A stretch of DNA of 28,758 nt from Firmicutes bacterium UBA6132 (GTDB lineage: Bacteria; Bacillota_A; Clostridia; Tissierellales; Sedimentibacteraceae), in contig DIVM01000186.1 in NCBI GenBank assembly GCA_002435835.1, positions 1-28,758 on the forward strand, in the 5' to 3' direction. Positions 13,752 to 25,672 of this stretch are shown here, one piece after another. The translations under genes and the position numbers were made by a program. The stretch's first letter is position 1. Every line of letters starts with the position of its first letter. The notes under the pieces are model-generated. The model saw nothing but the letters and a program-made list of their open reading frames with translations, did not search any database and was not told the origin of the DNA.

Positions 13752-14855
13752 TTATCTTATAGCTAACTCTGTATCTTTATTAAATAGATGAATTCTTTCT
13801 TCATCAAACTTCAACTTAACTGCTGAGTTGCATTCAAAGCAATTTTTGCCGTCCACTCTTGCTGTTAAACTAATATTTTCTATGTTTAAATAAAGATAGG
13901 TTTCTGCTCCAAGCATTTCAGATATATCAAGTTTAGCATTGATAAAATCACTTGAATCATAATCAGAGTCAATACAGTTTATATTTTCTGGCCTTATTCC
14001 CATTATTACTTCTTTTCCTACATATCCACCATCAATAAGGGCTTTGCTTTTATATTTTGGAAGTTTTACCTTTTCATTTCCAAATGAAAGAATACAGTCA
14101 TCCGAAACTTTCTCAACATTTACATGAATGAAATTCATTTGAGGGCTTCCTATGAATCCGCCTACAAATACATTTGTAGGATTTTCATAAACTTCTTTAG
14201 GGGTTGCAGCTTGCTGAATTAATCCATCTTTCATTATTACTATTCTGTCGCCCATTGTCATGGCTTCTGTCTGGTCATGAGTTACATAAATAAATGTTGT
14301 TTTAAGTTCATTGTGAAGTTTTTTAATTTCTGTTCTTGTTTGAACTCTAAGTTTAGCGTCTAAATTTGACAACGGTTCGTCCATTAAAAACACTTTAGGA
14401 TTTCTTACTATAGCTCTTCCAAGAGCTACCCTTTGTCTTTGTCCTCCTGATAATGCCTTTGGTTTTCTTTCCAGTAAATTTTCTATTCCAAGAATTTTAG
14501 CTGCATATTTTACTTTTTCATCTATAGCAGATTTAGAATGTTTTCTTAATTTAAGACCAAACGCCATATTATCATAAACTGTCATATGAGGATATAATGC
14601 ATAATTTTGAAATACCATAGCAATATCTCTGTCCTTTGGCTGAACATTATTGACAAGAGTATCTTCAATGTAAATTTCCCCCTTTGATATGTCCTCAAGT
14701 CCAGCAACCATTCTTAAACTTGTGGACTTTCCGCAGCCTGAAGGACCTACAAGCACAATAAATTCCTTATCTTCTATTTCAAGATTAAAATCCTTAACTG
14801 CAGCTATATCTTCTGAATACATTTTATATACATTTTTAAAAGTTACTTTTGCCAT
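13752..14855 (-). CDS. msmX: MsmX/UgpC-type sugar ABC transporter ATPase
   Basis: 367 residues. The N-terminal ABC domain has Walker A GPSGCGKST (38-46), Q-loop VFQNYALYPHMTV, signature LSGGQRQRVALGRA, Walker B VFLMDEPLSNLDA and H-loop YVTHDQTEAM. The C-terminal third is the TOBE/OB regulatory domain of MalK-like proteins (GIRPENI...). It energises CUT1 sugar importers at the inner face of the membrane and, in Firmicutes, often serves several transporters. Here it sits in the same operon as one full CUT1 set (permeases and binding protein), between galK and galT, so it is likely dedicated to galactoside import. Ribosome site AAAGGGG; ATG at 14855. Confidence 0.95.
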   Translation of the reverse strand: MAKVTFKNVYKMYSEDIAAVKDFNLEIEDKEFIVLVGPSGCGKSTSLRMVAGLEDISKGEIYIEDTLVNNVQPKDRDIAMVFQNYALYPHMTVYDNMAFGLKLRKHSKSAIDEKVKYAAKILGIENLLERKPKALSGGQRQRVALGRAIVRNPKVFLMDEPLSNLDAKLRVQTRTEIKKLHNELKTTFIYVTHDQTEAMTMGDRIVIMKDGLIQQAATPKEVYENPTNVFVGGFIGSPQMNFIHVNVEKVSDDCILSFGNEKVKLPKYKSKALIDGGYVGKEVIMGIRPENINCIDSDYDSSDFINAKLDISEMLGAETYLYLNIENISLTARVDGKNCFECNSAVKLKFDEERIHLFNKDTELAIR

Positions 14856-14876
14856 TTTTAAACCCCTTTTTAATAA

Positions 14877-16034
14877 TTAAATAATTTTAGTTCCATCGCC
14901 GATTCCTGTAACATAAAAATCTGCATCATATCCGATTTCTTTCGAATATACGGACGAAACATTTTTTATAAATTCGTTAACTTTATTTTCCTTTACTATA
15001 GCTATTGCGCATCCTCCAAATCCTGCTCCTGTCATACGAGCTCCAGCACATTCTTCCATGCTGTTTGCTGTTTCAACAATTGTATCAAGCTCCACACCAG
15101 TTACTTCGTATAAATATTTTAAAGACTTATGTGACTCTTTAAGCAATGTTCCAAGCTTTTCTATTTCTCCATTTTTTAAAGCTATGCTTGCTTTTTTCAC
15201 TCTGAAATTTTCATATACAACATGTTTTGCCCTTTTTTTTATTAATTCGCTTTTAATAAACAAGCTATATTTTTCAAATTCTTCTAAGCTTAAATTACAA
15301 AGATTTTCTATATTTATATTTTCTTTAATAATTTTTAAAGCTTCTTCACATTCGCTTCTTCTTTCATTATATTTTGATTCGTTTAATTCTCTTCTTTTGT
15401 TTGTATTCATTATTACTATTATATAGTCGTTTAAATTAAAATCTATATATTCAAACTGTAAAGTTTCACAGTTTAATAGCATACTTTTATTTTTTTTGCC
15501 CATACCTATGGTAAACTGGTCCATAATACCGCACATTACACCTACAAATTCATTTTCAGCCTTTTGGCAAAGCTTTACAAGTTCAATTCTATGTATTTTT
15601 CCGTCGTTGAACATAACATTTAACATTTCACCTATGAGCATTTCTAAAGATGCTGAAGATGAAAGACCTGCTCCATTGGGTATGTTGCCGTTTATTAAAA
15701 TGTCCATGCCTCCGGCTTTGTATCCTGCTTTTAAAATCTGAAATATAACACCCTTAGCATAATTTGCCCAGCCATGTTCTTTTTCATATTTTAAATAATC
15801 TATTGATGTTTTAACTTTAAGTTCAAAATTTTCAGAAGAAAGATTAATAATATTATCGTTTCTTTTTCTCACAACACCGTATGTACCTAAAAGTATTGCA
15901 CAGGGCATTACCATTCCACCATTGTAATCAATATGTTCACCTATTATATTAATCCTGCTTGGAGAAAAAAATACTGATGTTTCTCCATCTCCATATAAAT
16001 CATAAAACTTATTTTTCAATTTATTTATGTCCAT
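14877..16034 (-). CDS. galK: Galactokinase
   Basis: 385 residues of the GHMP kinase family; phosphorylates alpha-D-galactose to galactose-1-phosphate with ATP in the cytosol. The galactokinase signature PSRINIIGEHIDYNGG (25-40, Arg27), the ATP-binding loop NGAGLSSSASLE (120-131), the catalytic Asp172 in GIMDQFTIGMG and the C-terminal motif RMTGAGFGGCAIAIV are all intact. His replaces the usual Thr in GEHTDYNGG as Ile36, a minor change near the sugar pocket. The start ATG overlaps the galM-like stop by one base (TAATG), indicating translational coupling. It is followed by the ABC ATPase. Confidence 0.96.
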   Translation of the reverse strand: MDINKLKNKFYDLYGDGETSVFFSPSRINIIGEHIDYNGGMVMPCAILLGTYGVVRKRNDNIINLSSENFELKVKTSIDYLKYEKEHGWANYAKGVIFQILKAGYKAGGMDILINGNIPNGAGLSSSASLEMLIGEMLNVMFNDGKIHRIELVKLCQKAENEFVGVMCGIMDQFTIGMGKKNKSMLLNCETLQFEYIDFNLNDYIIVIMNTNKRRELNESKYNERRSECEEALKIIKENINIENLCNLSLEEFEKYSLFIKSELIKKRAKHVVYENFRVKKASIALKNGEIEKLGTLLKESHKSLKYLYEVTGVELDTIVETANSMEECAGARMTGAGFGGCAIAIVKENKVNEFIKNVSSVYSKEIGYDADFYVTGIGDGTKII

Positions 16035-16930
16035 TATTTATCCCCATACGTACTTATCTCTATATAAATTGTCCACATTTTTTCTTCTAAAGGCATTATT
16101 TTTACATATTTATTATTAGATTTTGCACGAATTAAACTGTCATAAAAACCATTTGATGGTTCCAATGCACAGTTATATTCACCTTTAAATCCTCCTTTTG
16201 TTATCCATAATCCAAGATAAGGATTTATATTTTTATCAAATCTAATTGTATATTTAAGATTGCAGTCTTTGTATAAAAGTCCGCACTCTCCATTTTCTAT
16301 TTCATTTAATATGTAAAATTTATAGCTTTTTTTGTCTTCGTATAATTTGAGCAATTTGAGCTTTTGAAGATTCTCTATTTCATCTTCCACAATTTCATTT
16401 TTTATTACATCTAAAACTTTGTTTATATGCTTTGGAAGTATTATTTCTGTATCATCATTAAAATTATTTAGTCCGTGAAGAGCCCATAAATAACTTTGTT
16501 CTTCATTAGAATTATTTTTTACTTTATAGTCCATTCTTATTGTATTTTCATTTTCAAAACTGATTCTTTTTTCAAAACTAAGAGGTAAGCTTTTTAAATT
16601 TACTTTTCCCATTATAAATTCATCTTGAACATTAATATCCCACGGCAAACTCCACACATCTCCATGGTCTGGAAGAAATTTATCTTCATAAATACAACTG
16701 TCTATAGTTGGAATCATTTCATCAAGTCCCGATGTGTCATATTTGCTGAAATTATCCATAAATTTCGGAATTTCATATTTTAAAAGTGAAGGCTGAAAAA
16801 GAAATTCCTTGTTTTTATATTTTATCGAAGCCATTTTAAACCCTAAATTAGGAATGACTTTTAATACTAAATTATTATTTTCCATAACAATGCAGTTTGC
16901 ATTTAAATGTTTGTCCTCATATATTCTCAT
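16034..16930 (-). CDS. galM: Aldose-1-epimerase-like protein (galactose mutarotase family)
   Basis: 298 residues of the galactose mutarotase-like fold. These enzymes interconvert beta- and alpha-D-galactose so that GalK can use the sugar. Family blocks seen: a Gly/Asn-rich opening (MENNNLVLKVIPNLGFKMAS), DHGDVWSLPW (about 110-119, candidate substrate-binding His), YLWALHGLNNF (second His) and CALEPSNGFYDSL (about 256-268, candidate catalytic Glu). It is a divergent member, and some relatives act on hexose-6-phosphates or other sugars, so the substrate rests on context. The start ATG lies 14 bases inside the end of the LacI-type gene, and its stop overlaps galK, so the three genes are translationally linked. 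Confidence 0.8.
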   Translation of the reverse strand: MRIYEDKHLNANCIVMENNNLVLKVIPNLGFKMASIKYKNKEFLFQPSLLKYEIPKFMDNFSKYDTSGLDEMIPTIDSCIYEDKFLPDHGDVWSLPWDINVQDEFIMGKVNLKSLPLSFEKRISFENENTIRMDYKVKNNSNEEQSYLWALHGLNNFNDDTEIILPKHINKVLDVIKNEIVEDEIENLQKLKLLKLYEDKKSYKFYILNEIENGECGLLYKDCNLKYTIRFDKNINPYLGLWITKGGFKGEYNCALEPSNGFYDSLIRAKSNNKYVKIMPLEEKMWTIYIEISTYGDK

Positions 16931-17957
16931 AACATTCCACCATTTTTTTAATACTACAGCTTTTTCTATAAATTAACTTTGTTTCAAAGCAAATTTTTTC
17001 TACCACAAGCTGCTTATACTTAACCATATGCATTATTTGCTTTGCAGCTTTTTCTCCAATATATTTCATGTTTAAATCAACAGTTGTAATCATCGGGTTA
17101 CTTATGCTTGATATTATTGTATTGTCAAACCCAATTATTGATATTTCATCAGGTACTTTAATATGCAAATTATCGCATGCATTAAGTGCACCTACTGCCA
17201 TAAAATCATTGCATGCAAATATGGCCGTTGCTTCGTTTCCATTTTTAAGAAAATTGCTCATTATTTTTTGGGTTTCAATAACAACATCTGATGTGTTTCC
17301 TTTACCCACAGAAATAACTTTTGTATATTGTAGGTTTTTTTCTTTTATAAAATCCCTGTACACTCGTTCCTTTAAATCATAGGACAAACTTTTATCACCT
17401 CTTATAAAAAGGATTTCTTTATGTCCTAAACTTAATAAATAATTAAATGCTTCTTTTGTTCCTGTTTCCTCATTATAAGAAATAAAATTTAAATCATTCC
17501 TGTCTGTCATACCATTTATAATAATAGTTGGAGTATGTCTGCTTACTTTTTCTAAAAAACCGTTATCTAAATTTTCAACGCTTGGGTCTAAGAGAACAAT
17601 GCCATCCATATTTCGAGAAATTATATTGTTTATAACATTTTCTTCATTTTTAGGGTTTGAGTCAGTGGTAAACAACGAAATTATAAATCCTTCATTGACT
17701 AACACCTTATTTATTTCCTCAACTATTGTCGGGAAGAAAAGGTTAGTAATACCTGGAACAACAATACCAATGTTTGAAGTAGTTTTACGTATTAAGCTCC
17801 TTGCAATTTCATTAGGTTTGTATCCTAATTCTTCTATAATTTTTTCGATTACTTCTCTTGTTTCTTTTTTTACTGGATAGTTGTTATTTAATACTCTTGA
17901 AATCGTAGTTGCTGAAAATCCTGATATTTTTGCAATATCGTGTATAGTAACAGCCAT
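16917..17957 (-). CDS. LacI-family transcriptional regulator of the lac-gal operon
   Basis: 346 residues: N-terminal helix-turn-helix VTIHDIAKISGFSATTISRVLNN (3-25), hinge helix PNEIARSLIRKT with the Leu that opens a central CpG step in LacI-type operators, then the periplasmic-binding-like effector domain (about 60-340, with NIGIVVPGITNLFFP and SIIGFDNT). The two palindromes GAAATCGATTTC behind the operon promoter have such a central CG, so this protein is the probable repressor. The effector would be a galactoside or galactose; this is inferred. Unusually it is encoded inside the operon, between the sugar-binding lipoprotein and galM, so it would control its own level. Ribosome site GGTGGAG; ATG at 17957. 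Confidence 0.93.
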   Translation of the reverse strand: MAVTIHDIAKISGFSATTISRVLNNNYPVKKETREVIEKIIEELGYKPNEIARSLIRKTTSNIGIVVPGITNLFFPTIVEEINKVLVNEGFIISLFTTDSNPKNEENVINNIISRNMDGIVLLDPSVENLDNGFLEKVSRHTPTIIINGMTDRNDLNFISYNEETGTKEAFNYLLSLGHKEILFIRGDKSLSYDLKERVYRDFIKEKNLQYTKVISVGKGNTSDVVIETQKIMSNFLKNGNEATAIFACNDFMAVGALNACDNLHIKVPDEISIIGFDNTIISSISNPMITTVDLNMKYIGEKAAKQIMHMVKYKQLVVEKICFETKLIYRKSCSIKKMVECYENI

Positions 17958-17977
17958 ACTCCACCTCTTAAATTTTT

Positions 17978-19267
17978 CTATTTTCCAAATGTACTTACAA
18001 AAGTATTTTGTAATTCATCTAATGTTGTTTTAACATCTGCACCTTTTAAAGTTATTCTTGCCTGAGCATCTTTAATCTGGTCAATTGCCTGGTCAAAATT
18101 TTCAGTATAGTTTATTTTTGGAATACTTCCGCTTTCATCTGCAAAGAATCTCCAAACTTTTTGTCCTCCAAAATATTCTAACTCTTCATCAAATACTGGA
18201 TCAGCATATGCTGGTTTATATGAAGGATATAAACCGTATTTATCAAATGCGTTTATTTGAGTTTTTACATCTGTCATGGCGAATTTAACAAATTCAATTG
18301 CTGCAGCTTTGTTAGGTGCATCATTAGGAATTAATACGTTTGATCCTCCATTTACAGCTACAAAATCCAATCCTTCTTCAATTACAGGAAGTGCCATTAC
18401 TTTCCATTGTCCTGCGCTTTCTGTAACTTCATCTACTAAAGTTCCTGCCCACCATACAGCTGAAGGTACTGTCGCTATTTTTCCTTCTTTTGTAGCAGTT
18501 ACTAAACCGTCCCAGTCCATACTATCATAAGTTATTCCTGAGTCATATAATTTTTTAAGTGTGTTTGCTGCTTTTAAGCCGTTTTCAGTATTTAAAGCTG
18601 AATTTCCGTCTATGTCAAAGAAATAACTTCCTGTTTGTTCATAAAGCATTCCAAAGAATGTTGGGTTTGTTGAAGCAGCAAGAGGCATCATTTTTACACC
18701 TATAGCTTCCATTTTCTTTCCTGCTACTATTAAATCATCCCAAGTTTTAATATCTTCTGCTTTAATTCCTGCTTGTTCAAACAAGTCTGCTCTGTAGAAT
18801 AATCCTGTAGGTGCTCCGTCCCAAGGAAATCCTACTATTTTTCCGTTTGATGTAACTTCGGAAATTTTTACAGGAAGAAAATCATCTTCGTTAACATATT
18901 CTGATACATCTGCAAAACCTTCAGGAAATTTAGAAGCAAATGTTTGAACCCTTTCACCTTCCATAGTTACAACATCAGGAAGTCCTGTTTTGCTTGCAAG
19001 CCTTGTTGTAAGTTTATCATATACTTGATCAGTTCCTAAATCTTCAACAACTATTTCTACATTTGGGTGAATTTTATTAAAATCTACTGCTGCTTCTTCT
19101 AATGATTTTGCAGCAACGTCCCAGCTCCATACTGTTACTTTGCCAGACAATTCCGCTGATTGAGCATTAGGGTCTGCTGGTGCTTGAGCAGGCTCTTCTT
19201 TTTTGCTACAACCTGACATAGAAAACAACATTGCTAAAACTAAAGCTAAAGATACAATTTTTTTCAT
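17978..19267 (-). CDS. Sugar ABC transporter substrate-binding lipoprotein (CUT1, SBP_bac_1)
   Basis: 429 residues. A lipoprotein signal with MSGC (Cys20) is followed by an Ala/Pro linker and an extracellular SBP_bac_1 domain (VTVWSWDVAAKSLEEAAVDFN, EGERVQTFASKFP, GFPWDGAPTGLFYRADLFEQAG, PSAVWWAG, NGGSNVLIPNDAPNKAAA). The many Trp/Tyr residues in these blocks usually stack on sugar rings. It captures the sugar for the two permeases encoded upstream. Given LacZ, GalK and GalT in the operon, lactose or another beta-galactoside is the likely ligand; the sequence alone cannot decide. Ribosome site AAAGGAGAG; ATG 19267. The LacI-type gene begins 21 bases later. Confidence 0.93.
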   Translation of the reverse strand: MKKIVSLALVLAMLFSMSGCSKKEEPAQAPADPNAQSAELSGKVTVWSWDVAAKSLEEAAVDFNKIHPNVEIVVEDLGTDQVYDKLTTRLASKTGLPDVVTMEGERVQTFASKFPEGFADVSEYVNEDDFLPVKISEVTSNGKIVGFPWDGAPTGLFYRADLFEQAGIKAEDIKTWDDLIVAGKKMEAIGVKMMPLAASTNPTFFGMLYEQTGSYFFDIDGNSALNTENGLKAANTLKKLYDSGITYDSMDWDGLVTATKEGKIATVPSAVWWAGTLVDEVTESAGQWKVMALPVIEEGLDFVAVNGGSNVLIPNDAPNKAAAIEFVKFAMTDVKTQINAFDKYGLYPSYKPAYADPVFDEELEYFGGQKVWRFFADESGSIPKINYTENFDQAIDQIKDAQARITLKGADVKTTLDELQNTFVSTFGK

Positions 19268-19331
19268 GATACTCTCCTTTGATTTTGTTTTTGTTTTTTA
19301 GTTTCTTGCCTTGTTCTTTTTACTTAAATCT

Positions 19332-20180
19332 TTATTCTTTAACTGCTCCCCCCATTAATCCAGAGATAAACTGTTTCTGGAATAAAAGAAAAATTATCAG
19401 GATTGGAATTGTAGATATAGTTGCTCCAAGCATCATCATTCCGTAATCCTTATACATCAAACCATCCAAGGATGCCAATGCCACAGGGAATGTATATTTG
19501 TCTTCTGTACTTAAAATTATTAATGGCCACATAAAACTTCCCCATTGTGACATAAAATTATATATGCCTAAAGCCCCAAGAGCTGGTTTCATATTTGGTA
19601 AAACAATTTTAAAAAATATTGAGAATTCGTTGTATCCGTCTATTCGTGCAGATTCAATAAGCGAAGTAGGAAAATCCATCATATTCTGCCTCATTAAAAA
19701 TATGCCAAAAGCATTTGCCAATGAAGGAATAATAACTGCCTTATAAGAATCTGCCCAACCTATAGCTGTCATCATTGTAAACTGAGGTATATACAAAACC
19801 TGTGCAGGAATCATCATTGTTCCCATTATCAATGCAAAAATAAGATTTCTTCCCTTAAAGCTAAATTTTGCAAGGGCATATCCTGCCATTGAATTTAATA
19901 TTATAGTCAAAGTTGTGTAAACAATTGATACAAACAATGAATTAAACATTACTTTGGCTACATCCATCTTATCTTGAAGATTTAAAAAGTTTTGACTTAA
20001 ATTACTTCCAAAACTCAGTTTTGGAGGAATACTTAAAATTTCCCCAGTTGTCAGTGTAGAAGAAACAAACATTAAATAAAAAGGAAACAAGGAAACAAGA
20101 ACAGCGATAATCAAAATTGCATAAGTTAGCAATTTTACAAGCTTTGAACCAGCGCTTGGCTTTTTCATATTTTTGATCAT
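19332..20180 (-). CDS. Sugar ABC transporter permease, MalG/LacG type
   Basis: 282 residues with six predicted membrane helices, first at about 15-35. The cytosolic EAA loop, ESARIDGYNEFSIFFKIVLPNMKPALG (about 175-201), is the docking site for the ABC ATPase. The C-terminal GLMGGAVKE end is typical of MalG-like subunits. It forms a heterodimer with the permease encoded at 20177-21058. The two genes overlap by ATGA and the ribosome site GGAGGAAAAAG lies in the end of the first, so translation is coupled. The binding-protein gene follows after 64 bases. Confidence 0.94.
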   Translation of the reverse strand: MIKNMKKPSAGSKLVKLLTYAILIIAVLVSLFPFYLMFVSSTLTTGEILSIPPKLSFGSNLSQNFLNLQDKMDVAKVMFNSLFVSIVYTTLTIILNSMAGYALAKFSFKGRNLIFALIMGTMMIPAQVLYIPQFTMMTAIGWADSYKAVIIPSLANAFGIFLMRQNMMDFPTSLIESARIDGYNEFSIFFKIVLPNMKPALGALGIYNFMSQWGSFMWPLIILSTEDKYTFPVALASLDGLMYKDYGMMMLGATISTIPILIIFLLFQKQFISGLMGGAVKE

Positions 20181-21058
20181 TCTTTTTCCTCCCCTACTTT
20201 GAATTGGAAATATGAAAGTACTGCAATAATAACAACAAGAACATAACTTATGGCTGCAGCATATCCAAACTTAATGTACCTGAATCCCGTGTTGTACAAA
20301 TAATGTGCTACTGAAATTGTTGCACCATCGGGACCTCCATTTGTTAAAATGTAAGGTTCATCAAACAGCTGAAGTGTTCCTATTGTTGATGTTATAATAG
20401 TAAACAAAATAATCGATTTCATGAGAGGAAGAGTTATTTTCATGAATTTTTGCAATCTGCTAGCTCCATCAATGTCCGCTGCTTCATATATTTCATGTGG
20501 TATTTTTTGTAATCCTGCAAGCATAATTACCATATTATAGCCCGTCCATCTCCATGTTATGGCTGCCATGATGGATATTTTAGAGCTTATTGGTCCATTG
20601 AGCCAGTTTACTCCTTCAACACCAATTAAATTTAACAAATAATTTACCAAACCATATTCATTATTTAACAAAAGCTTAAACACTAAAGAATATGCAACCA
20701 AACTTGTAATTGCAGGTAAAAAAACCGACACTCTGAACCCAGCCTTAAATTTTAGAAATGACTGATCCAAGAGATATGCAAGTACAAGGGATAAAAATAC
20801 CATCACAGGCACCTGAATAATCAAATAAACAAATGTGTTTAAAAGCGCTTTTTTAAATACGCTGTCTTTTGCCAAATTAATATAATTGTTAAAACCTACA
20901 AAATTATAATCTCCACCTTTAAACTCGTAAAAACTTAACAAAAATGATTTTACGATTGGATAAAACATAAATACGGCAAAAATTACTATTACAGGTATCA
21001 AAAAATAATATGGCGCATTTTTAGAATCTGGTTTTATTTTTCTAAAAAATTTATCCAT
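20177..21058 (-). CDS. Sugar ABC transporter permease, MalF/LacF type
   Basis: 293 residues with six predicted membrane helices. The N-terminal segment YYFLIPVIVIFAVFMFYPIVKSFLLSFYEF is the usual opening of MalF/UgpA-like subunits in Firmicutes, which lack the extra large loop of E. coli MalF. The EAA loop EAADIDGASRLQKFMKITLPLMKS (about 192-215) contacts the ATPase. EPYILTNGGPDGAT near the C-terminus is another family hallmark. It pairs with the MalG-type permease directly downstream (ATGA overlap) and follows lacZ by nine bases, so it is part of the same transcript. Substrate inferred from context: lactose or a related beta-galactoside. Confidence 0.94.
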   Translation of the reverse strand: MDKFFRKIKPDSKNAPYYFLIPVIVIFAVFMFYPIVKSFLLSFYEFKGGDYNFVGFNNYINLAKDSVFKKALLNTFVYLIIQVPVMVFLSLVLAYLLDQSFLKFKAGFRVSVFLPAITSLVAYSLVFKLLLNNEYGLVNYLLNLIGVEGVNWLNGPISSKISIMAAITWRWTGYNMVIMLAGLQKIPHEIYEAADIDGASRLQKFMKITLPLMKSIILFTIITSTIGTLQLFDEPYILTNGGPDGATISVAHYLYNTGFRYIKFGYAAAISYVLVVIIAVLSYFQFKVGEEKE

Positions 21059-21066
21059 AATGCCCC

Positions 21067-24213
<3,147 letters not shown>

Positions 24214-24218
24214 TTATA

Positions 24219-24234
24219 TAGAAATCGATTTCTA
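24219..24234. promoter_or_regulatory. LacI-type operator 2 of the lac-gal operon
   Basis: TAGAAATCGATTTCTA is a perfect 16-bp palindrome with a central CG, as expected for LacI-family sites. It lies just upstream of the lacZ ribosome site. The 12-bp core recurs 41 bases away. Confidence 0.85.
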
Positions 24235-24261
24235 TTGTGTTTTAAAAAAGTTTCCTTGATG

Positions 24262-24273
24262 GAAATCGATTTC
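24262..24273. promoter_or_regulatory. LacI-type operator 1 of the lac-gal operon
   Basis: GAAATCGATTTC repeats the core of the 24219-24234 site exactly. The 41-base offset is close to four helical turns, so both sites face the same side of the DNA. It lies about 8-20 bases after the predicted transcription start, a classic blocking position. Confidence 0.85.
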
Positions 24274-24287
24274 TACTCTACTTTTAT

Positions 24288-24316
24288 ATTATACAATCAA
24301 TATTTTCAAATTACAA
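24288..24316 (-). promoter_or_regulatory. Promoter of the lac-gal operon
   Basis: Minus strand TTGTAA (24311-24316), 17 bases, TATAAT (24288-24293). The -10 is perfect, the -35 matches four of six. The start would be near 24281, just before operator 1. Confidence 0.7.
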
Positions 24317-24488
24317 TAGGTTTTTTAAAATTAAATGAAACCTCCCCTTATTCTCATTAATATGTACTTTATAAAAGTTTACCACTATTTTTTTAAAATA
24401 ATTATTTTTATAAATTATAATATCTGTTTTTATTTTGGGACATACTATTTAAAAATATTTTTTTAGAAAAATGCATATTTTAATCTGA

Positions 24489-24517
24489 TTGACATATGTA
24501 ATTGAGTTTGTTAAAAT
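24489..24517 (+). promoter_or_regulatory. Promoter of the folate operon
   Basis: TTGACA (24489-24494), 17 bases, TAAAAT (24512-24517) on the plus strand. The start near 24524 leaves a leader of only about 50 bases, too short for a tetrahydrofolate riboswitch. Between the two divergent promoters (24317-24488) I see only AT-rich sequence. Confidence 0.7.
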
Positions 24518-24576
24518 TAGTGGAATACTTTAAATTGTAATATTTTTATTAACTATTGAACCGAAAGGATAATACT

Positions 24577-25131
24577 ATGTTTAATTATGAAAAAGTTATT
24601 GAAGGTGCTAAATTAATTATAGAAGGAATTGGTGAAGATTTAAATAGAGAAGGATTAATAGAAACTCCAGATAGAATTGCAAGAATGTATCAGGAAATAT
24701 TTAGTGGGCTTGATTCTGATACAGACGAAATATTATCTAAAACTTTTACAATAGAAAGAGATGATTTAGTTATAGAAAAGCATATTAATTTCTATTCCAT
24801 GTGCGAACATCACTTCCTACCATTTTATGGCTATGCACACATAGCTTATATTCCAAATGGAAAAGTTGCTGGTTTATCTAAATTAGCTCGTACTGTAGAA
24901 ATATTAAGTAAAAAACCACAGCTTCAAGAACGATTAACAGATGAAATAGCAAATGCAATAGAGAAACATTTAAATGCTAAGGGCGTAATGGTCGTTGTAG
25001 AAGGAGAACATCTTTGCATGAATATGAGAGGTGTTAAAAAGCCTGGAACTAAAACAGTTACAACAACATTTAGAGGTGAATTTAATTATAACACTCAGCT
25101 TCGTCAAGAAGTATATACTTTAATAAAATAA
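24577..25131 (+). CDS. folE: GTP cyclohydrolase I
   Basis: 184 residues, a standard-length zinc enzyme that converts GTP to 7,8-dihydroneopterin triphosphate, the first step of folate synthesis; it acts as a cytosolic decamer. Zinc ligands Cys76 and His79 lie in [14 protein letters not shown], and Cys147 in [11 protein letters not shown]. The [11 protein letters not shown] and QLQERLT motifs (about 95-121) and TVTTTFRG near the end are typical. Start: ATG 24577 follows AAAGGA; an upstream in-frame TTG at 24556 has no ribosome site. It heads the operon, followed after 13 bases by the HD-domain gene. Confidence 0.97.
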   Translation: MFNYEKVIEGAKLIIEGIGEDLNREGLIETPDRIARMYQEIFSGLDSDTDEILSKTFTIERDDLVIEKHINFYSMCEHHFLPFYGYAHIAYIPNGKVAGLSKLARTVEILSKKPQLQERLTDEIANAIEKHLNAKGVMVVVEGEHLCMNMRGVKKPGTKTVTTTFRGEFNYNTQLRQEVYTLIK

Positions 25132-25144
25132 GGAGTTATAATTA

Positions 25145-25618
25145 ATGAAAAAATTCAATTCATTATTACATGACGAAGAATATCTAAAATATTTAAGTAG
25201 AAATAATTTAAATGAAGAAACAAGAATCTTTTGTAAGCATGGGTTGGAACATTTTTTAGATGTAGCAAGAATAGCTTATATTATTAATTTAGAAGAAAAC
25301 CTTGGTTATTCTAAAGAAATTATATATGTAACATCACTGTTACACGATATTGGAAAATTTCTTCAATATGAAGAAAAAATACCTCATGAAATATCTTCAT
25401 GGAATTTATCAGAGAAACTTTTAGATAAGTATGATTTTACTTTAGAAGAAATAGAGTTGATTAAAGAAGGCATAATCGGTCATAGGCAAAAAGAAAGCAA
25501 AAACTTTGCTAAATTACTTTATAAAGCTGATAAACTTTCAAGATTATGTTTCACTTGCCCTGCTGAAAAGCAATGTAACTGGGATTTTGAAAAAAAGAAT
25601 TTCAACATAAATTACTAA
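25145..25618 (+). CDS. HD-domain phosphohydrolase in the folate operon
   Basis: 157 residues. HD-domain metal residues can be followed: His36 (KHGLEHFLDVAR), His67-Asp68 (SLLHDIGKF), possible His81/His113 and Asp129 (YKADKLSR). A C-terminal cluster CFTCPAEKQC (Cys135, Cys138, Cys144) looks like a metal or iron-sulfur site. HD proteins hydrolyse phosphate esters, often of nucleotides. Position between folE and folP, and the absence of a Nudix FolQ/NudB gene here, make it a candidate for dephosphorylating dihydroneopterin triphosphate. That is inference: neither the reaction nor the role of the cysteines can be proved from sequence. Ribosome site AAGGAG seven bases before ATG. Confidence 0.85.
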   Translation: MKKFNSLLHDEEYLKYLSRNNLNEETRIFCKHGLEHFLDVARIAYIINLEENLGYSKEIIYVTSLLHDIGKFLQYEEKIPHEISSWNLSEKLLDKYDFTLEEIELIKEGIIGHRQKESKNFAKLLYKADKLSRLCFTCPAEKQCNWDFEKKNFNINY

Positions 25619-25672
25619 ATTATAATATCAGAGTAGATTTGAAACGTTTAAAGATTTGAAAGGATACAATAA

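Noticed and set aside
24318..24576. Tetrahydrofolate riboswitch before folE
   Set aside because: The leader from the predicted start is only about 50 bases, and none of the conserved riboswitch segments is seen in the whole gap.
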